64,000 nucleotides of DNA, taken from Polaribacter sp. NJDZ03 (lineage in GTDB: Bacteria; Bacteroidota; Bacteroidia; Flavobacteriales; Flavobacteriaceae). The notes under the pieces were generated by a model, which saw only the letters and a list, made by a program, of their open reading frames with translations, had not been told where the DNA came from and did not search any database. The stretch is taken from positions 3,707,001-3,771,000 of the forward strand of contig NZ_CP079195.1 in the NCBI RefSeq assembly GCF_019263805.1, read 5' to 3'. Below are positions 32,347-42,487 of the stretch, one piece after another. Positions within the stretch are counted from its first letter, which is position 1, and each line of letters begins with the position of its first letter. A program made the position numbers and the translations under genes.

Positions 32347-33813
32347 ATGAAATTATATAATAATATTAAGACATATATAAAGTACAGTTTACTAGTTGTA
32401 ATAATTACAATGGTTTCTTGTTCAGACAACTTAGATTCTAAATCTTTTGGAGAACCTGTTTTAGAAGATTTCTATACCAATCCAGTACAAGCAGAGCAAG
32501 CTTTAATAGCAACATACTCCTCTTTAAGAGAATTGTACGGTACTAATTTTTGGGCAGTAATGGGAACCGATATGGTTTTTGGAGAAATAGGTACAGACGA
32601 CTTTATTAAAGGAGGACGTACTGCCGAAAATAATGCACCATTATTTGAAAGAGATAAATGGGCAATTTCTACAACAAACCCTATAATGGCTGAACTATGG
32701 AAAGTGAGCTATAAAGGTATTTTATATGCAAATTTGGTGATTGAAAATGTGCCCAATATTACTTTTGATGATACTGAAAGGAAAAAGGAAATTTTAGCAG
32801 AAGCTCATTTTTTACGTGCTTTCTATTATCTAAACTTAGTAAATTCTTTTGGAGGAGTACCAATTATAGATAGACCTTTAGGTATTGGAGAGTATAATGT
32901 ACCAAGAGCAACAAAAGAAGCTTCTTACACTTTTATTGAAGATGATTTAAAAATTGCAATAGCAGATTTACCTTCAAGATTAAGTCAAGGTTCTGATTAT
33001 ACAGGTCGTGCAGATAAAGGAGCTGCTTTAGGAATGATGATGAGAGTTTCTTTATATCAAAATAAAATGAGCCAAGTAGAAACGTACGGAAATCAACTAT
33101 TTGCTTTAGGTTTTGAATTAACACCAGATTATTCTACTATTTTTGAACCAGAAGGAGAGTGGAATTCTGGTTCTCTTTTTGAAATTAGCTTTCTTTCAGA
33201 TGCAACTGCATCAGGTAGTGGAATACCGCAACGTGTAAGTCCAAACAGTAATAAAGGAGGTGGTTTTGTGCAAGCAAGAGATGGTTTAAGAAATGAGTAT
33301 GAGGCAAACGATCCTAGATTAGATGCTACTTTATATTTTAGTGATGCTACTTACGGTACCGATTGGTATGTAAGAAAATATGCTTGGGCTCCTTATACTA
33401 AATATGAAATACCAACAACAAGTAGAAGTAAAAATAGCTCTAATAATGTTCGTATTATTAGACTTGCAGATGCGTATTTAATGTATGCAGAAGCTATTTA
33501 TAGCACAAACCCTGCAGAGGCAATTAAGTATGTTAACAAAGTTAGAACTAGAGCAAGAGGTACTGCTTTACCTACTGTAGTTCCAGATTTACTAGGTACA
33601 TTATCAGGTCAACCTTTATTAGATGCTATTTATCATGAAAGACGTGTAGAGTTGGCTGGAGAAGGTTTTCGTTTTCACGATTTAGTAAGAACTGGTAGAG
33701 CAGAAGCTTTATTAAGTCCTTATGGGTTTGTAGAAGGCAAGCATGAGGTAATGCCAATACCTTTAGATCAAGTTACGTTGTCTGAAGGTGTTCTAGAACA
33801 GAATAATTACTAG
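32347..33813 (+). CDS. SusD/RagB-like glycan-binding lipoprotein (partner of first SusC)
   Basis: 488 residues with a lipobox at Cys25 (MVSC) and the acidic/Ser stretch after it expected for surface-exported lipoproteins. Typical RagB/SusD features are the helical TPR-like core (AEAHFLRAFYYLNLVNSFGGVPII, YLMYAEAIYSTNPAEAIKYVNKVRTRA) and the C-terminal YHERRVELAGEGFRFHDLVR segment. It is the lid that captures glycan for the SusC immediately upstream. Length and motifs are complete. Confidence 0.95.
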   Translation: MKLYNNIKTYIKYSLLVVIITMVSCSDNLDSKSFGEPVLEDFYTNPVQAEQALIATYSSLRELYGTNFWAVMGTDMVFGEIGTDDFIKGGRTAENNAPLFERDKWAISTTNPIMAELWKVSYKGILYANLVIENVPNITFDDTERKKEILAEAHFLRAFYYLNLVNSFGGVPIIDRPLGIGEYNVPRATKEASYTFIEDDLKIAIADLPSRLSQGSDYTGRADKGAALGMMMRVSLYQNKMSQVETYGNQLFALGFELTPDYSTIFEPEGEWNSGSLFEISFLSDATASGSGIPQRVSPNSNKGGGFVQARDGLRNEYEANDPRLDATLYFSDATYGTDWYVRKYAWAPYTKYEIPTTSRSKNSSNNVRIIRLADAYLMYAEAIYSTNPAEAIKYVNKVRTRARGTALPTVVPDLLGTLSGQPLLDAIYHERRVELAGEGFRFHDLVRTGRAEALLSPYGFVEGKHEVMPIPLDQVTLSEGVLEQNNY

Positions 33814-33910
33814 TTAGATGATCTTTTTTTTTATATGTTATTTTAAATTAGGTTGAAGCTGTTTCCTAAACTCTTCTCAATAATTATGATAAATAACAAT
33901 AGTAAAAAGA

Positions 33911-34047
33911 CAAAAAACTAATTTGAATAAAAACGAATAAAAATCAACCCATGAAATTAAACTTTTTATTAAAAAACAAAATATTAGCATATAGCCTACT
34001 AAGCTTATTTGCTATATTGTTCTGTAGTTTTGATGCCAGTGCACAAA
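33911..34047 (+). repeat. Direct repeat spanning 5' leader and signal peptide of susC-like genes, copy 2
   Basis: Second copy of the 137-base repeat at 29226-29362. The leader block (CTAATTTGAATAAAAACG) and the first ~32 codons are nearly unchanged, while the mature proteins are clearly different. Confidence 0.9.
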
Positions 34048-37000
34048 GAACTACAATAAATGGTACTGTAACAGATAGTGCAGATAATACTCCTTTACCG
34101 GGAGTTTCTGTGGTCGTTAAAGGTACAAAGAGAGGTGTAAGTACAGATTTTGATGGTAATTTTACTATTAAAGCTAAAATAGGAGAAACTTTAGTGTTTG
34201 CTTATTTAGGCATGCAGAATAAAGAGGTAGAAATTACAAAAACACAATTAAATATTTCTTTAGATTCAGATACAGAATCTTTAGAAGAAATTGTGGTGGT
34301 TGGTTACGGAACTGTTAAGAAAAAAGAATTAACGGGAGCTGTAAATAGAGTGGTTACTGGAGATATAGATAAGTTTGTAACACCAGATGTTGCCTCTGCA
34401 TTACAAGGGCAAGTTGCAGGTGTAAATGTTACAGCTAGTTCAGGAGAACCAGGTGAAGCAGCAAATATTCAAATTAGAGGGGTAACTTCATTAATTGGTT
34501 CAAATACACCATTATTTGTTGTAAATGGTATTCCTCAAATTGGTGATCCAGGATTAAGTCCTAATGAAATTGAAAGTATCGATATTTTAAAAGATGCTGC
34601 ATCTACAGCTATATATGGTGCAAGAGGAGCTGCGGGGGTTATTTTAATAACTACCAAACAAGGAAAAGCAGGGCAAATGAATGTTGGTTTTAATTATACT
34701 TTTGGTTTACAGACTGTTGGAGATGAGGCAACCCCTTTAATGAATACAGAAGGACAATTGTTTTATGAAGTAAATAGAAATGCATATACTGCCATTAGTT
34801 TTGATCATATTGTTGCGCGTTACCCAGAATGGATTAATAATGATAATAAATTTGATGACTATGTATTAAATAGATATGCAGAGGTTAAAAATTATGATTT
34901 TAGTGTTTCTGGTGGTGCAGAAAAATTTACATATAATGTTGTAGGTAGTTTATTTGATCAAGATGGTTCTATTGTAAATTCAAACTTTAAAAGATACAAC
35001 GGTAGAGCAAGTACAACGTATAATACAGATAATTGGAAAATAGATGGAAGTTTATCTTTTACCATCGAAAAAAGGAGAAGGTCTAGTGCAGGTCTAATTG
35101 TGCAAGCAGGTAGATATAAACCATATTACCCAGCAATAGATCCTGATGAAGAATCTGTAGATGGTAGCGCAATTGGTGGTGTTAGAACTCCTTCTGTAGC
35201 CTTAAATCAGGCGCTTAGACAATTAGATAATAGTAATAGAGATCGTATCAATGCAAGTTTAAGTGTAAATAGAAAATTATCAGAATCGTTAGACTTTATT
35301 ACACGAGTAGGGGTTTCTGTTACGAATGATATCAGAAATATTTTTAAACCAAGTTTTTCTTTATATGATTTAGAAAATGATGAAGTAATAACTGATGACA
35401 CAAGAAGTGGAGTCATTGCCATTGCTTCTAGAACGAATAAGTTTAGTTGGGATGCCAGCTTAAATTATAAAAAGAAATTTGGTAATCATAGTATTGGAGC
35501 TACAGTAGCATTGGCTTTAGAGGAAGATAATCATCAATCCTTTGACGCTTCTATTCAGGGAGTTTCTAATAATAATTTATTGGTGTTAGATGGCGGTACT
35601 ATAAACCAATTAGTAAACAGTGGTTATAATCCAGATATTTCTGGAACTACTGATAATTACAATAAAAAAACGGTAGGTACTATTGGAAGGTTGCAGTATA
35701 ATTATAAAGGAAAGTATTTAGTTTCTGCATTGGCAAGATACGATGGTTCTTCTAGGTTTGGATCTGAATATAGATGGGGTACTTTCCCTTCTATTTCTGC
35801 AGCATGGAATGTTTCTGATGAAGATTTTTGGGAACCAATAAAAGCTACAGTTAATAGTCTTAAAGTAAGGTTAAGTCATGGTACTGTTGGTAACGATAGT
35901 TTTGCAGATTATGAATATGCGAGTACAATTGCTCCTTTTGGAGATTATGTTTTTGATGAAGGAGATAGTGGAGAAGAATTTGGAACATCAATTATATCTT
36001 ATGCAAATGCAGATGTAAAATGGGAAACTTCTGTATCTAATAACGTTGGTGTAGATCTTTCTTTTTTAAGAAATAAAATTACAGTTACTGCAGATTACTA
36101 CAATACTAAAAAAAGAGACATGTTATTCCCTGTAACATTACCTGGTTCTGCAGGTGCATATTATGATAATATTTTAGTTTTAAATATTGGAGATATGGAA
36201 AACAAAGGGTTTGAATTTGCTACAAACTATAGAGGAAAAGTTGGTGAAAGTAATTTAAGATTGGGAGCTACTTTTACAACCAATAGCAACAAGATTACAA
36301 AAATGCAAGATGGCGTTACTATTGTGCCTAATAATGGTGTAAGATTGGTAAATGAAACAACCGAATCTACAGTGTCATTTATTGCAGTTGGTCGTGAGGC
36401 TGGTTCTTTCTTTTTATATGAAACCAACGGTGTGGTACAAACGGATGAACAGCTTGCAGCATATAGATCTTTAGAAGGAAGAGAAGATGCAGAAAAAGGA
36501 GACTTAATTTATGTTGATACTAACAATGATGGGAAAATAAACAATTCTGATAGGGTTTATAAAGGTAGTGGATTGCCAGATTTTGAATATGGTCTTAATT
36601 TAAACTGGAATTATAAAAGTTTCGATTTATCTATGAATTGGTATGGTACCGTTGGTGCAGAAGTATTAAATGGTAATAAAGCAGCTTCTTATAATTATGA
36701 GCGTCATCAAGATTTAAAGAATATGTGGACACCAAACAACCCAACTTCTCAAATACCAATCTTTAGAGGTGATGCTTCTGATCATTATAATTATTCTGGA
36801 CTTACAGATTACTGGTTAGAAAATGGAGATTATTTAAGGTTGAAGCAAATCTCATTAGGGTATACGCTATCTGAAGAGGTTACTTCTAAAATTGGTCTAG
36901 ATAAATTTAGATTTTATCTTACAGCACAAAATGCACTTACGTTTACAAAATATTCTGGTTATGACCCAGAAGTTGGCTCTAACAATGTTGCCAGAAGAGG

Positions 37001-37064
37001 TATAGATAACTCAAGATATCCGCTTGCAGCAATATATAGTTTCGGTTTAAATATTAATTTTTAA
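33951..37064 (+). CDS. SusC-like TonB-dependent outer-membrane transporter (second)
   Basis: 1037 residues. The signal peptide is nearly identical to that of the first SusC, followed by a diverged CarboxypepD_reg-like domain (TPLPGVSVVVKGTKRGVSTDFDG), plug (TPLFVVNGIPQIGD, AIYGARGAAGVILITTKQG) and barrel ending ...FGLNINF. The mature part is far less similar to the first SusC than the signal peptide, so this is not a simple recent gene duplication. With its own SusD and a glycan-binding protein downstream, it forms a second import unit, perhaps for oligosaccharides of a different sulfation or length. Confidence 0.95.
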   Translation: MKLNFLLKNKILAYSLLSLFAILFCSFDASAQRTTINGTVTDSADNTPLPGVSVVVKGTKRGVSTDFDGNFTIKAKIGETLVFAYLGMQNKEVEITKTQLNISLDSDTESLEEIVVVGYGTVKKKELTGAVNRVVTGDIDKFVTPDVASALQGQVAGVNVTASSGEPGEAANIQIRGVTSLIGSNTPLFVVNGIPQIGDPGLSPNEIESIDILKDAASTAIYGARGAAGVILITTKQGKAGQMNVGFNYTFGLQTVGDEATPLMNTEGQLFYEVNRNAYTAISFDHIVARYPEWINNDNKFDDYVLNRYAEVKNYDFSVSGGAEKFTYNVVGSLFDQDGSIVNSNFKRYNGRASTTYNTDNWKIDGSLSFTIEKRRRSSAGLIVQAGRYKPYYPAIDPDEESVDGSAIGGVRTPSVALNQALRQLDNSNRDRINASLSVNRKLSESLDFITRVGVSVTNDIRNIFKPSFSLYDLENDEVITDDTRSGVIAIASRTNKFSWDASLNYKKKFGNHSIGATVALALEEDNHQSFDASIQGVSNNNLLVLDGGTINQLVNSGYNPDISGTTDNYNKKTVGTIGRLQYNYKGKYLVSALARYDGSSRFGSEYRWGTFPSISAAWNVSDEDFWEPIKATVNSLKVRLSHGTVGNDSFADYEYASTIAPFGDYVFDEGDSGEEFGTSIISYANADVKWETSVSNNVGVDLSFLRNKITVTADYYNTKKRDMLFPVTLPGSAGAYYDNILVLNIGDMENKGFEFATNYRGKVGESNLRLGATFTTNSNKITKMQDGVTIVPNNGVRLVNETTESTVSFIAVGREAGSFFLYETNGVVQTDEQLAAYRSLEGREDAEKGDLIYVDTNNDGKINNSDRVYKGSGLPDFEYGLNLNWNYKSFDLSMNWYGTVGAEVLNGNKAASYNYERHQDLKNMWTPNNPTSQIPIFRGDASDHYNYSGLTDYWLENGDYLRLKQISLGYTLSEEVTSKIGLDKFRFYLTAQNALTFTKYSGYDPEVGSNNVARRGIDNSRYPLAAIYSFGLNINF

Positions 37065-37075
37065 AAACACACAAA

Positions 37076-38830
37076 ATGAAAACATATATAGCTAAAACAA
37101 TTTCTTTAACGGTAATGTTTTTAACATTATTTTCATGTGATTCTTATTTAGAAGAAGTGAATCCGAATGAAATATCTGCAGACATTTATTGGTCTACTTT
37201 AGAAGAATCTGAAACTAATTTAATTTCGGTGTATGGTGCCATGTTAAATGAGTATATCGTAAATGCACGTGTAGAATCCTGGAGATCAGATGAAGGATAT
37301 CCTGGTGGTCGTTTTAATGACAGGTCTCCAGCAGATGGTCAAGATGTATCTCTTTTTGCTAAGAATTGGTACGAACAAAAAATAAATGAAGATACAAATG
37401 AAGTGCAATTAAGATGGAACGCTTTGTATCAAGTTATTTTTAGAGCAAATCAAGTAATAGAAGGTTTAAATGGGATGACTGATGATTTAAAAAGTCAAGA
37501 AAAATGGACTTTACAAATGGGACAAGCACGTTTTTTTAGAGGCTTAGCACATTTCTATTTGCATTCAGTTTTTAAACAAGGAAAAATTATTATTAGAGAT
37601 GTAAATCCGGTAAAACCTGCCGATTTTGCAAAAGCAGCATCAGAATCTGCAGAAGTAATCGCTTTTTTTAGAAAAGATTTAGAATATGCTTATACCAATT
37701 TACCTGGACAAATGTTGCCAAAAACAAAAGTAGATGCAGGTGCAGCCGGTACTATTTTAGGAATGAGTTATTTGTATGAAGGAGATTATGCCGTAGCCAA
37801 AGATTATTTTGATGATATTATTAATAATAAAAAGAAAGATTACGGATACGCTTTAGTACAAGATGCAAGTATCCTATTTACAAAAGCAGGTGATTTTAAC
37901 TCAGAATCTATTTTTGAAATTAATTATAGTATGCATAAAGCAGAAGATAATTCTTTTAATGAAGACGATTTTATAACAAGAAGTGCAAGATATTCAGCGC
38001 CAAGAAGTGGTGGTGGGTCAAGTAATTTAGAAACTTTTACAGCTGCAGCATGGTTAATTCATGCTTATGCTAGTGATGAAATGGATCCTACTGATCCAAG
38101 AAATACGGTAACAGATAGAGCAGGTGTTGTAAGGCTAAGAAAAGTTTCTTTAAGAAATTCTGCTATGCTTGCTGTTGTAAATGATGAAGATACAGAGTAT
38201 TATCAATCACCATCTGCTGCTATTTTACAAAATTTTAAGACCTCAGGTAAATATGGTTATTTTAAAAAGTACACCAATCATGATATTACTAATGATGAAA
38301 ATACATTAGGTGTTAATAGTTGGCAATCTGGTAAAAATGTTGTTTTAAACCGTTTGTCTGGTGTTTATTTAATGATGGCAGAATGTTTAAATGAAACGGG
38401 AGATATTGCTGGTGCTTTGTCATATACCAATGCAGTACGTAAACGTTGGGGACTTTTAGCCTTAGAAGGTGCAGCGTATGATTCACAAGAAGAAGTAAGA
38501 ACACGTTTACAATTATTTGAATATCCTATGGAATTATGTGTAGAAGGTTTTTCTACAAGAAATATTGATTTACGTAGATGGGGAATTGCTAAAGAGCGTT
38601 ACACGGCATTAAGTGAAAGAAATTTTTATGCTACGGATTATGAGTATTTAAACGAAGAAGCTACAGGAACAGGAACAAGAACAGCTAGTTTGGTAAGGGA
38701 AGGTGTCAGTACAGTTGAAACCGATTTTCAAATAGTACCAGAATTTTTAGCAGCAGCAGAATTTTATACAGATGGGTATTTACCGTATCCTGCAAGTGAA
38801 ACCATAAATAATCCAAAAATTTCTAACTAA
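37076..38830 (+). CDS. SusD/RagB-like glycan-binding lipoprotein (partner of second SusC)
   Basis: 584 residues with a lipobox at Cys21 (LFSC). RagB/SusD core with the helical repeats (QARFFRGLAHFYLHSVF, YLMMAECLNETGDIAGALSYTNAVRKRWG) and the C-terminal FEYPMELCVEGFSTRNIDLRRWG block. It is about 95 residues longer than the first SusD, which suggests extra loops around the binding face. It starts 12 bases after its SusC and lies 7 bases before the SusE/F-type protein. Confidence 0.94.
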   Translation: MKTYIAKTISLTVMFLTLFSCDSYLEEVNPNEISADIYWSTLEESETNLISVYGAMLNEYIVNARVESWRSDEGYPGGRFNDRSPADGQDVSLFAKNWYEQKINEDTNEVQLRWNALYQVIFRANQVIEGLNGMTDDLKSQEKWTLQMGQARFFRGLAHFYLHSVFKQGKIIIRDVNPVKPADFAKAASESAEVIAFFRKDLEYAYTNLPGQMLPKTKVDAGAAGTILGMSYLYEGDYAVAKDYFDDIINNKKKDYGYALVQDASILFTKAGDFNSESIFEINYSMHKAEDNSFNEDDFITRSARYSAPRSGGGSSNLETFTAAAWLIHAYASDEMDPTDPRNTVTDRAGVVRLRKVSLRNSAMLAVVNDEDTEYYQSPSAAILQNFKTSGKYGYFKKYTNHDITNDENTLGVNSWQSGKNVVLNRLSGVYLMMAECLNETGDIAGALSYTNAVRKRWGLLALEGAAYDSQEEVRTRLQLFEYPMELCVEGFSTRNIDLRRWGIAKERYTALSERNFYATDYEYLNEEATGTGTRTASLVREGVSTVETDFQIVPEFLAAAEFYTDGYLPYPASETINNPKISN

Positions 38831-38836
38831 TCTAAA

Positions 38837-40510
38837 ATGAAAAAAATGAAAAAAATAGGAATTATATTAATGTTGATACTGTCAGCATTTGGATGTAGTG
38901 AAAATGAATATGATGCACCTTATGGAGATTTCTCTAGTTTTACTTGGATAGCAACACAAAATACTACTACAGGAGATTATGTAGTGGCACTTAATCAGTT
39001 TATAGGATTATATGATGTTTCTGCGAATGCGGTAAGCCATAGCTGGAGTATACCAGAGGGTACTAGTTCTTTGTCTAAAGAGTTTTCTTCGGATAATTCA
39101 ATCTATTCAGATTTTATAGAAGCTACTGGGCCAACAAGTTTAGAAGATCAGCAAATAAATGTGCTGTTTAATACACCAGGAATTAAAGAAATTGCACTTA
39201 AAAATGTTTTTAAAGATTCTGTAACTGAGTCTGTAAAACAAGCAGATGGTACTTGGTTGGTTGATAAAATATTTACGGTTAATGTTTATGATGATTTAAA
39301 ACCAGTATTTCAGGTGCTTAAAGGTACAGAAGTTGTATTAAGTATTGGTGAAGAAGATATGCCAAGTATTGCTGATGTTGCTTCATGGAAAACAGTAAGC
39401 ATAGAAGCCGGTGAACAACTTACGTATGTAGATATGACTACTTCAGGAGAACCAGACGCTAGAACATGGACATTTAAAGGAGGAGATAAAGATAAAAGCA
39501 GTGCAGATTCTGTAGATGTTTTATATAATAGTTTAGGAGATTTTGTTGCTGGAGACATTACTTCTAGCAGAAAAGAACCAAAACCAAAAGGAGAAGTAAT
39601 AAAATTAATTCCTTTAAAAATTAAAGTAATTCCATCTACAAAACCTTTTGTTCTTAATGGAGGTTTAAAAGAAGATGCATCAGAAGTTATTTCTTTTAAA
39701 CTTACAGGAGAAATAGGTGTTTTAGCTACATCAGAAAAAGATAATTTTACTGTAAATGTAGCAAATACAACAGCAGGTTTCAATCAAAATATTGCGGTGC
39801 AATCAGTTGCAATTAATAGTGAAGATGCAACGCAGATAGATATAACATTAGCAGCACCAATTTATAACAGTGATGTGGTTACTGTTGCTTATACTTCGGG
39901 CGATATACAATCTGTAGATTCTAGAGTTTTAGAAAGCTTCGAGAACAAAAAAGTTGTTATGTATTTTGAAGGAGCTATGAATATACCAGGTTATACGGGC
40001 TATGAACAAGAATGGGGTGGTTCTGGTAATCAATTTAAAAAAGCAAATACAGAAGGGTATTTTGCACAACATAACAAAAATAATGAAGGTGGCCCATTAT
40101 ATTATTGGAGAGATGATGCTATGTCTTATCAAGGTAATAGTTCTATGAAGTTCGAAACTACAGCTAGCGGAATTCCTGCAATTGCAAGATTACAAGGAGC
40201 TGGTTTTACAACTTTAAGCCCTGTAACTGCAGGTACATATATTCCTTCTGTTTGGGTTTATATCGAAAATTCTACTGTTATGAGTTCTATTCAGTTTTCT
40301 TTTAATGCAGATTCTGATGCAACTTTTAATTTTGATATTTCAGCAACAGAAAAAGGGAAATGGGTAAAACTTACGTTACCAGAAATAACTTTAGGAGGTA
40401 TTAATTCTGGTAGATTCGATCTTAATATCGAAAATACAGGTCAAGATGATGCTATCGTTCAAAAACTATGGTTAGATAATTTTGATTTATTAATTATCGA
40501 ACCTAGATAA
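38837..40510 (+). CDS. SusE/F-type surface glycan-binding lipoprotein
   Basis: 557 residues with a lipobox at Cys20 (SAFGC). I see no enzyme motif. It is composed of beta-rich Ig-like segments (about 30-370). A C-terminal jelly-roll-like domain follows (about 385-557), opening with KKVVMYFEGAMN and ending in WLDNFDLLII, a carbohydrate-binding-module look. Position directly behind a susCD pair, 7 bases from susD, is the classic place for a surface glycan-binding protein. It probably tethers the sulfated galactan at the cell surface. A terminator follows immediately. Confidence 0.75.
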   Translation: MKKMKKIGIILMLILSAFGCSENEYDAPYGDFSSFTWIATQNTTTGDYVVALNQFIGLYDVSANAVSHSWSIPEGTSSLSKEFSSDNSIYSDFIEATGPTSLEDQQINVLFNTPGIKEIALKNVFKDSVTESVKQADGTWLVDKIFTVNVYDDLKPVFQVLKGTEVVLSIGEEDMPSIADVASWKTVSIEAGEQLTYVDMTTSGEPDARTWTFKGGDKDKSSADSVDVLYNSLGDFVAGDITSSRKEPKPKGEVIKLIPLKIKVIPSTKPFVLNGGLKEDASEVISFKLTGEIGVLATSEKDNFTVNVANTTAGFNQNIAVQSVAINSEDATQIDITLAAPIYNSDVVTVAYTSGDIQSVDSRVLESFENKKVVMYFEGAMNIPGYTGYEQEWGGSGNQFKKANTEGYFAQHNKNNEGGPLYYWRDDAMSYQGNSSMKFETTASGIPAIARLQGAGFTTLSPVTAGTYIPSVWVYIENSTVMSSIQFSFNADSDATFNFDISATEKGKWVKLTLPEITLGGINSGRFDLNIENTGQDDAIVQKLWLDNFDLLIIEPR

Positions 40511-40524
40511 TTTAAAATAGAATG

Positions 40525-40561
40525 ATATTCCCATTTCAATTTGAGATGGGAGTATTTTTTT
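40525..40561 (+). terminator. Rho-independent terminator/attenuator after the transport genes
   Basis: ATATTCCCATTTCAA pairs with TTGAGATGGGAGTAT (two G-T pairs) with a one-base centre, so the loop must open by a few pairs. A T-run follows at 54-61. It lies between the glycan-binding protein and the next sulfatase. Confidence 0.8.
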
Positions 40562-40609
40562 CCAATGAATAACTTTTATGTACAAAGGATAATATATAAA
40601 AACAAGATA

Positions 40610-42169
40610 ATGAGAATCGTTAAATTAAATTTTTTATTAGTTTTTACTTTCGTTTTTGCAATTGGGTGTAAAAATCAACCAGAGAAAAAAGAAGTAAAAA
40701 AGACTGAACAGAAACCAAATATTGTAGTTATCTATTTAGATGATTTAGGCTATGGAGATATTAGTGCCTACGGAGCTACAGAACTACAAACGCCAAATAT
40801 AGATGCATTAGCGTCTGGCGGAATTAAATTTACAAATGGGTATGCTTCTTCGGCAACGTGTACACCAAGTAGGTATGCTTTATTAACAGGTGTGTATCCT
40901 TGGCGAAATAAAGATGCTAAAATTTTACCAGGAACAGCGCCTTTGTTAATTACTACAGAGCAACAAACCTTACCAAAAATGTTGAAGAAACAAGGGTACC
41001 AAACAGCAATTGTTGGTAAATGGCACTTAGGTTTAGGAACCGGAATTGTAAATTGGAACGAAAGAGTTTCTCCAGGTCCAAATGAAGTTGGTTTTGAAAG
41101 TTCATATATTATGGCTGCTACGCAGGATAGAGTTCCTACCGTATACATAAAAGATGGAAATGTTGTTGGTTTAGATAAAAATGATCCTATTGAAATAAGT
41201 TATAAAGAGAATTTTGAAGGAGAACCAACGGCAATTTCTAATCCAGAAATGACAACGATGAAATGGCATCATGGTCATAACAATAGTATTGTAAACGGAA
41301 TTCCAAGAATAGGGTTTATGAAAGGTGGTGATGCTGCAAAATGGACAGATACAGACATGGCAGATCATTTTTTAACAAAGGCACAGAATTATGTTAAAAC
41401 ACATAAAGACAAACCTTTCTTTTTATATTATGCAATGCAACAGCCACATGTGCCAAGAACGCCACATCCAAGGTTTGTAGGTAAATCTGGAATGGGACCA
41501 AGAGGAGATGTAATTCTAGAAGCAGATTGGGTGATTGGAGAATTTATGAATACTTTAAAAGAAGAAGGAATTTTAGAAAATACATTAGTTGTTTTTTCTA
41601 GTGATAATGGCCCTGTTTTAAATGATGGTTATTATGATGATGCCGTAGAAAAATTAGGGAAACACGATCCTAAAGGAGGATTTAGAGGTGGTAAATACAG
41701 TATTTTTGAAGCAGGTACAAGAGTTCCTTTTATTACGTATTGGAAAGGGAAAATACAACCTGCAGTTTCAGATGCTATTGTTTGTCAGATGGATTTATTA
41801 GCTTCTCTTGCAAACTTAACAGGTACTGCAGAAATGACTACAGATAGTAAAGATATATTAAACACCTTGTTAGGTAAAAGTGATACAGGAAGAGATAACT
41901 TAGTAATTGAAGCTACAGGAAAAACAGCTTTAAGACGTGGAGATTGGGTATATATACCAGATTATAAAGGAAAAAACTTTAGAGAAAAAGTAGGTATCGA
42001 AGTTGGTAACTTTCCTTATGAGCAGCTTTATAATGTAAAAGAAGACAAAGGACAACAAAATAATTTAGCTGAATCTAATCCAGAAAAATTAGCAGAAATG
42101 AAAGCTGTTTTTGTGAAGTTAAGAGGTGTCGATTTTACAAATGGAGTTAAAGAAGTACAATTTAGATAA
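40610..42169 (+). CDS. S1 family sulfatase, S1_15-like, lipoprotein
   Basis: 519 residues from the ATG at 40610, chosen because the signal peptide and lipobox (Cys20, FAIGC) start there. The longer frame from a TTG at 40541 begins inside the terminator stem. Metal pair D44-D45 in YLDDLGYGDISAYGA, formylglycine motif C84-T-P-S-R-Y followed by LLTGVYPWR, VGKWHLGLG and FSSDNGP. SRYALLTGxYPWR is typical of the S1_15 branch, which includes galactose/GalNAc 6-sulfatases. A 6-O-sulfatase would suit the 2,6-disulfated galactose of lambda-carrageenan (inference). It is the last gene of the transport block, followed by a strong terminator. Confidence 0.9.
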   Translation: MRIVKLNFLLVFTFVFAIGCKNQPEKKEVKKTEQKPNIVVIYLDDLGYGDISAYGATELQTPNIDALASGGIKFTNGYASSATCTPSRYALLTGVYPWRNKDAKILPGTAPLLITTEQQTLPKMLKKQGYQTAIVGKWHLGLGTGIVNWNERVSPGPNEVGFESSYIMAATQDRVPTVYIKDGNVVGLDKNDPIEISYKENFEGEPTAISNPEMTTMKWHHGHNNSIVNGIPRIGFMKGGDAAKWTDTDMADHFLTKAQNYVKTHKDKPFFLYYAMQQPHVPRTPHPRFVGKSGMGPRGDVILEADWVIGEFMNTLKEEGILENTLVVFSSDNGPVLNDGYYDDAVEKLGKHDPKGGFRGGKYSIFEAGTRVPFITYWKGKIQPAVSDAIVCQMDLLASLANLTGTAEMTTDSKDILNTLLGKSDTGRDNLVIEATGKTALRRGDWVYIPDYKGKNFREKVGIEVGNFPYEQLYNVKEDKGQQNNLAESNPEKLAEMKAVFVKLRGVDFTNGVKEVQFR

Positions 42170-42217
42170 TTTAAAAGTTGTATTAAACTTTTGTAATAGT
42201 TTTTATTAATAACAATT

Positions 42218-42266
42218 AGAAAGACATTTAATATCTCCTAGAGTTGTTAAATGTCTTTTCTTTTTT
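42218..42266 (+). terminator. Rho-independent terminator closing the transport operon
   Basis: AAAGACATTTAA pairs perfectly with TTAAATGTCTTT around a ~15-base loop, followed by TTTCTTTTTT. The MITE-like element begins 12 bases beyond it. Confidence 0.88.
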
Positions 42267-42277
42267 AATCTATAAAT

Positions 42278-42487
42278 CATTAGTGTCCGATTGTTTTATT
42301 TTGATAAATCTTTTAAAAATAAGTGGTTTTACGTGTTTTTTGATGATCCCCTTGCTTTTTTAAAGTAAAATTTTTGAGAAAAGGCAGACTAATTTAAGTT
42401 ACATCTCTTTGTTACGGAGTTAGAGTCAAGTCTTGGTTCTTGATTTTAAAAGTGAAGCGGTCTTATGTCTTTTATCGGACAATAATG
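42278..42487. mobile_element. MITE-like element (210 bp) with 14-bp terminal inverted repeats and 9-bp target duplication
   Basis: The left end CATTAGTGTCCGAT (42278-42291) and the right end ATCGGACAATAATG (42474-42487) are inverted repeats with 13 of 14 matches. The element is flanked by perfect 9-base direct repeats TCTATAAAT at 42269-42277 and 42488-42496. No transposase frame is present inside. A 9-bp duplication is compatible with an IS4- or IS1-type transposase acting in trans. It ends 38 bases before the next sulfatase start, so it forms most of that gene's upstream region. The rest of the 356-base gene-free stretch (42170-42525) holds only the terminator and short spacer. Confidence 0.85.

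Noticed and set aside
39310..39783. 157-codon open frame on the - strand inside the glycan-binding lipoprotein gene
   Set aside because: Fully overlapped by a gene with a signal peptide and operon context. The antisense product has no domain look.
40541..40609. TTG-started N-terminal extension of the S1_15-like sulfatase
   Set aside because: It would start inside a terminator hairpin and put the signal peptide internally. The ATG at 40610 begins a proper lipoprotein signal.
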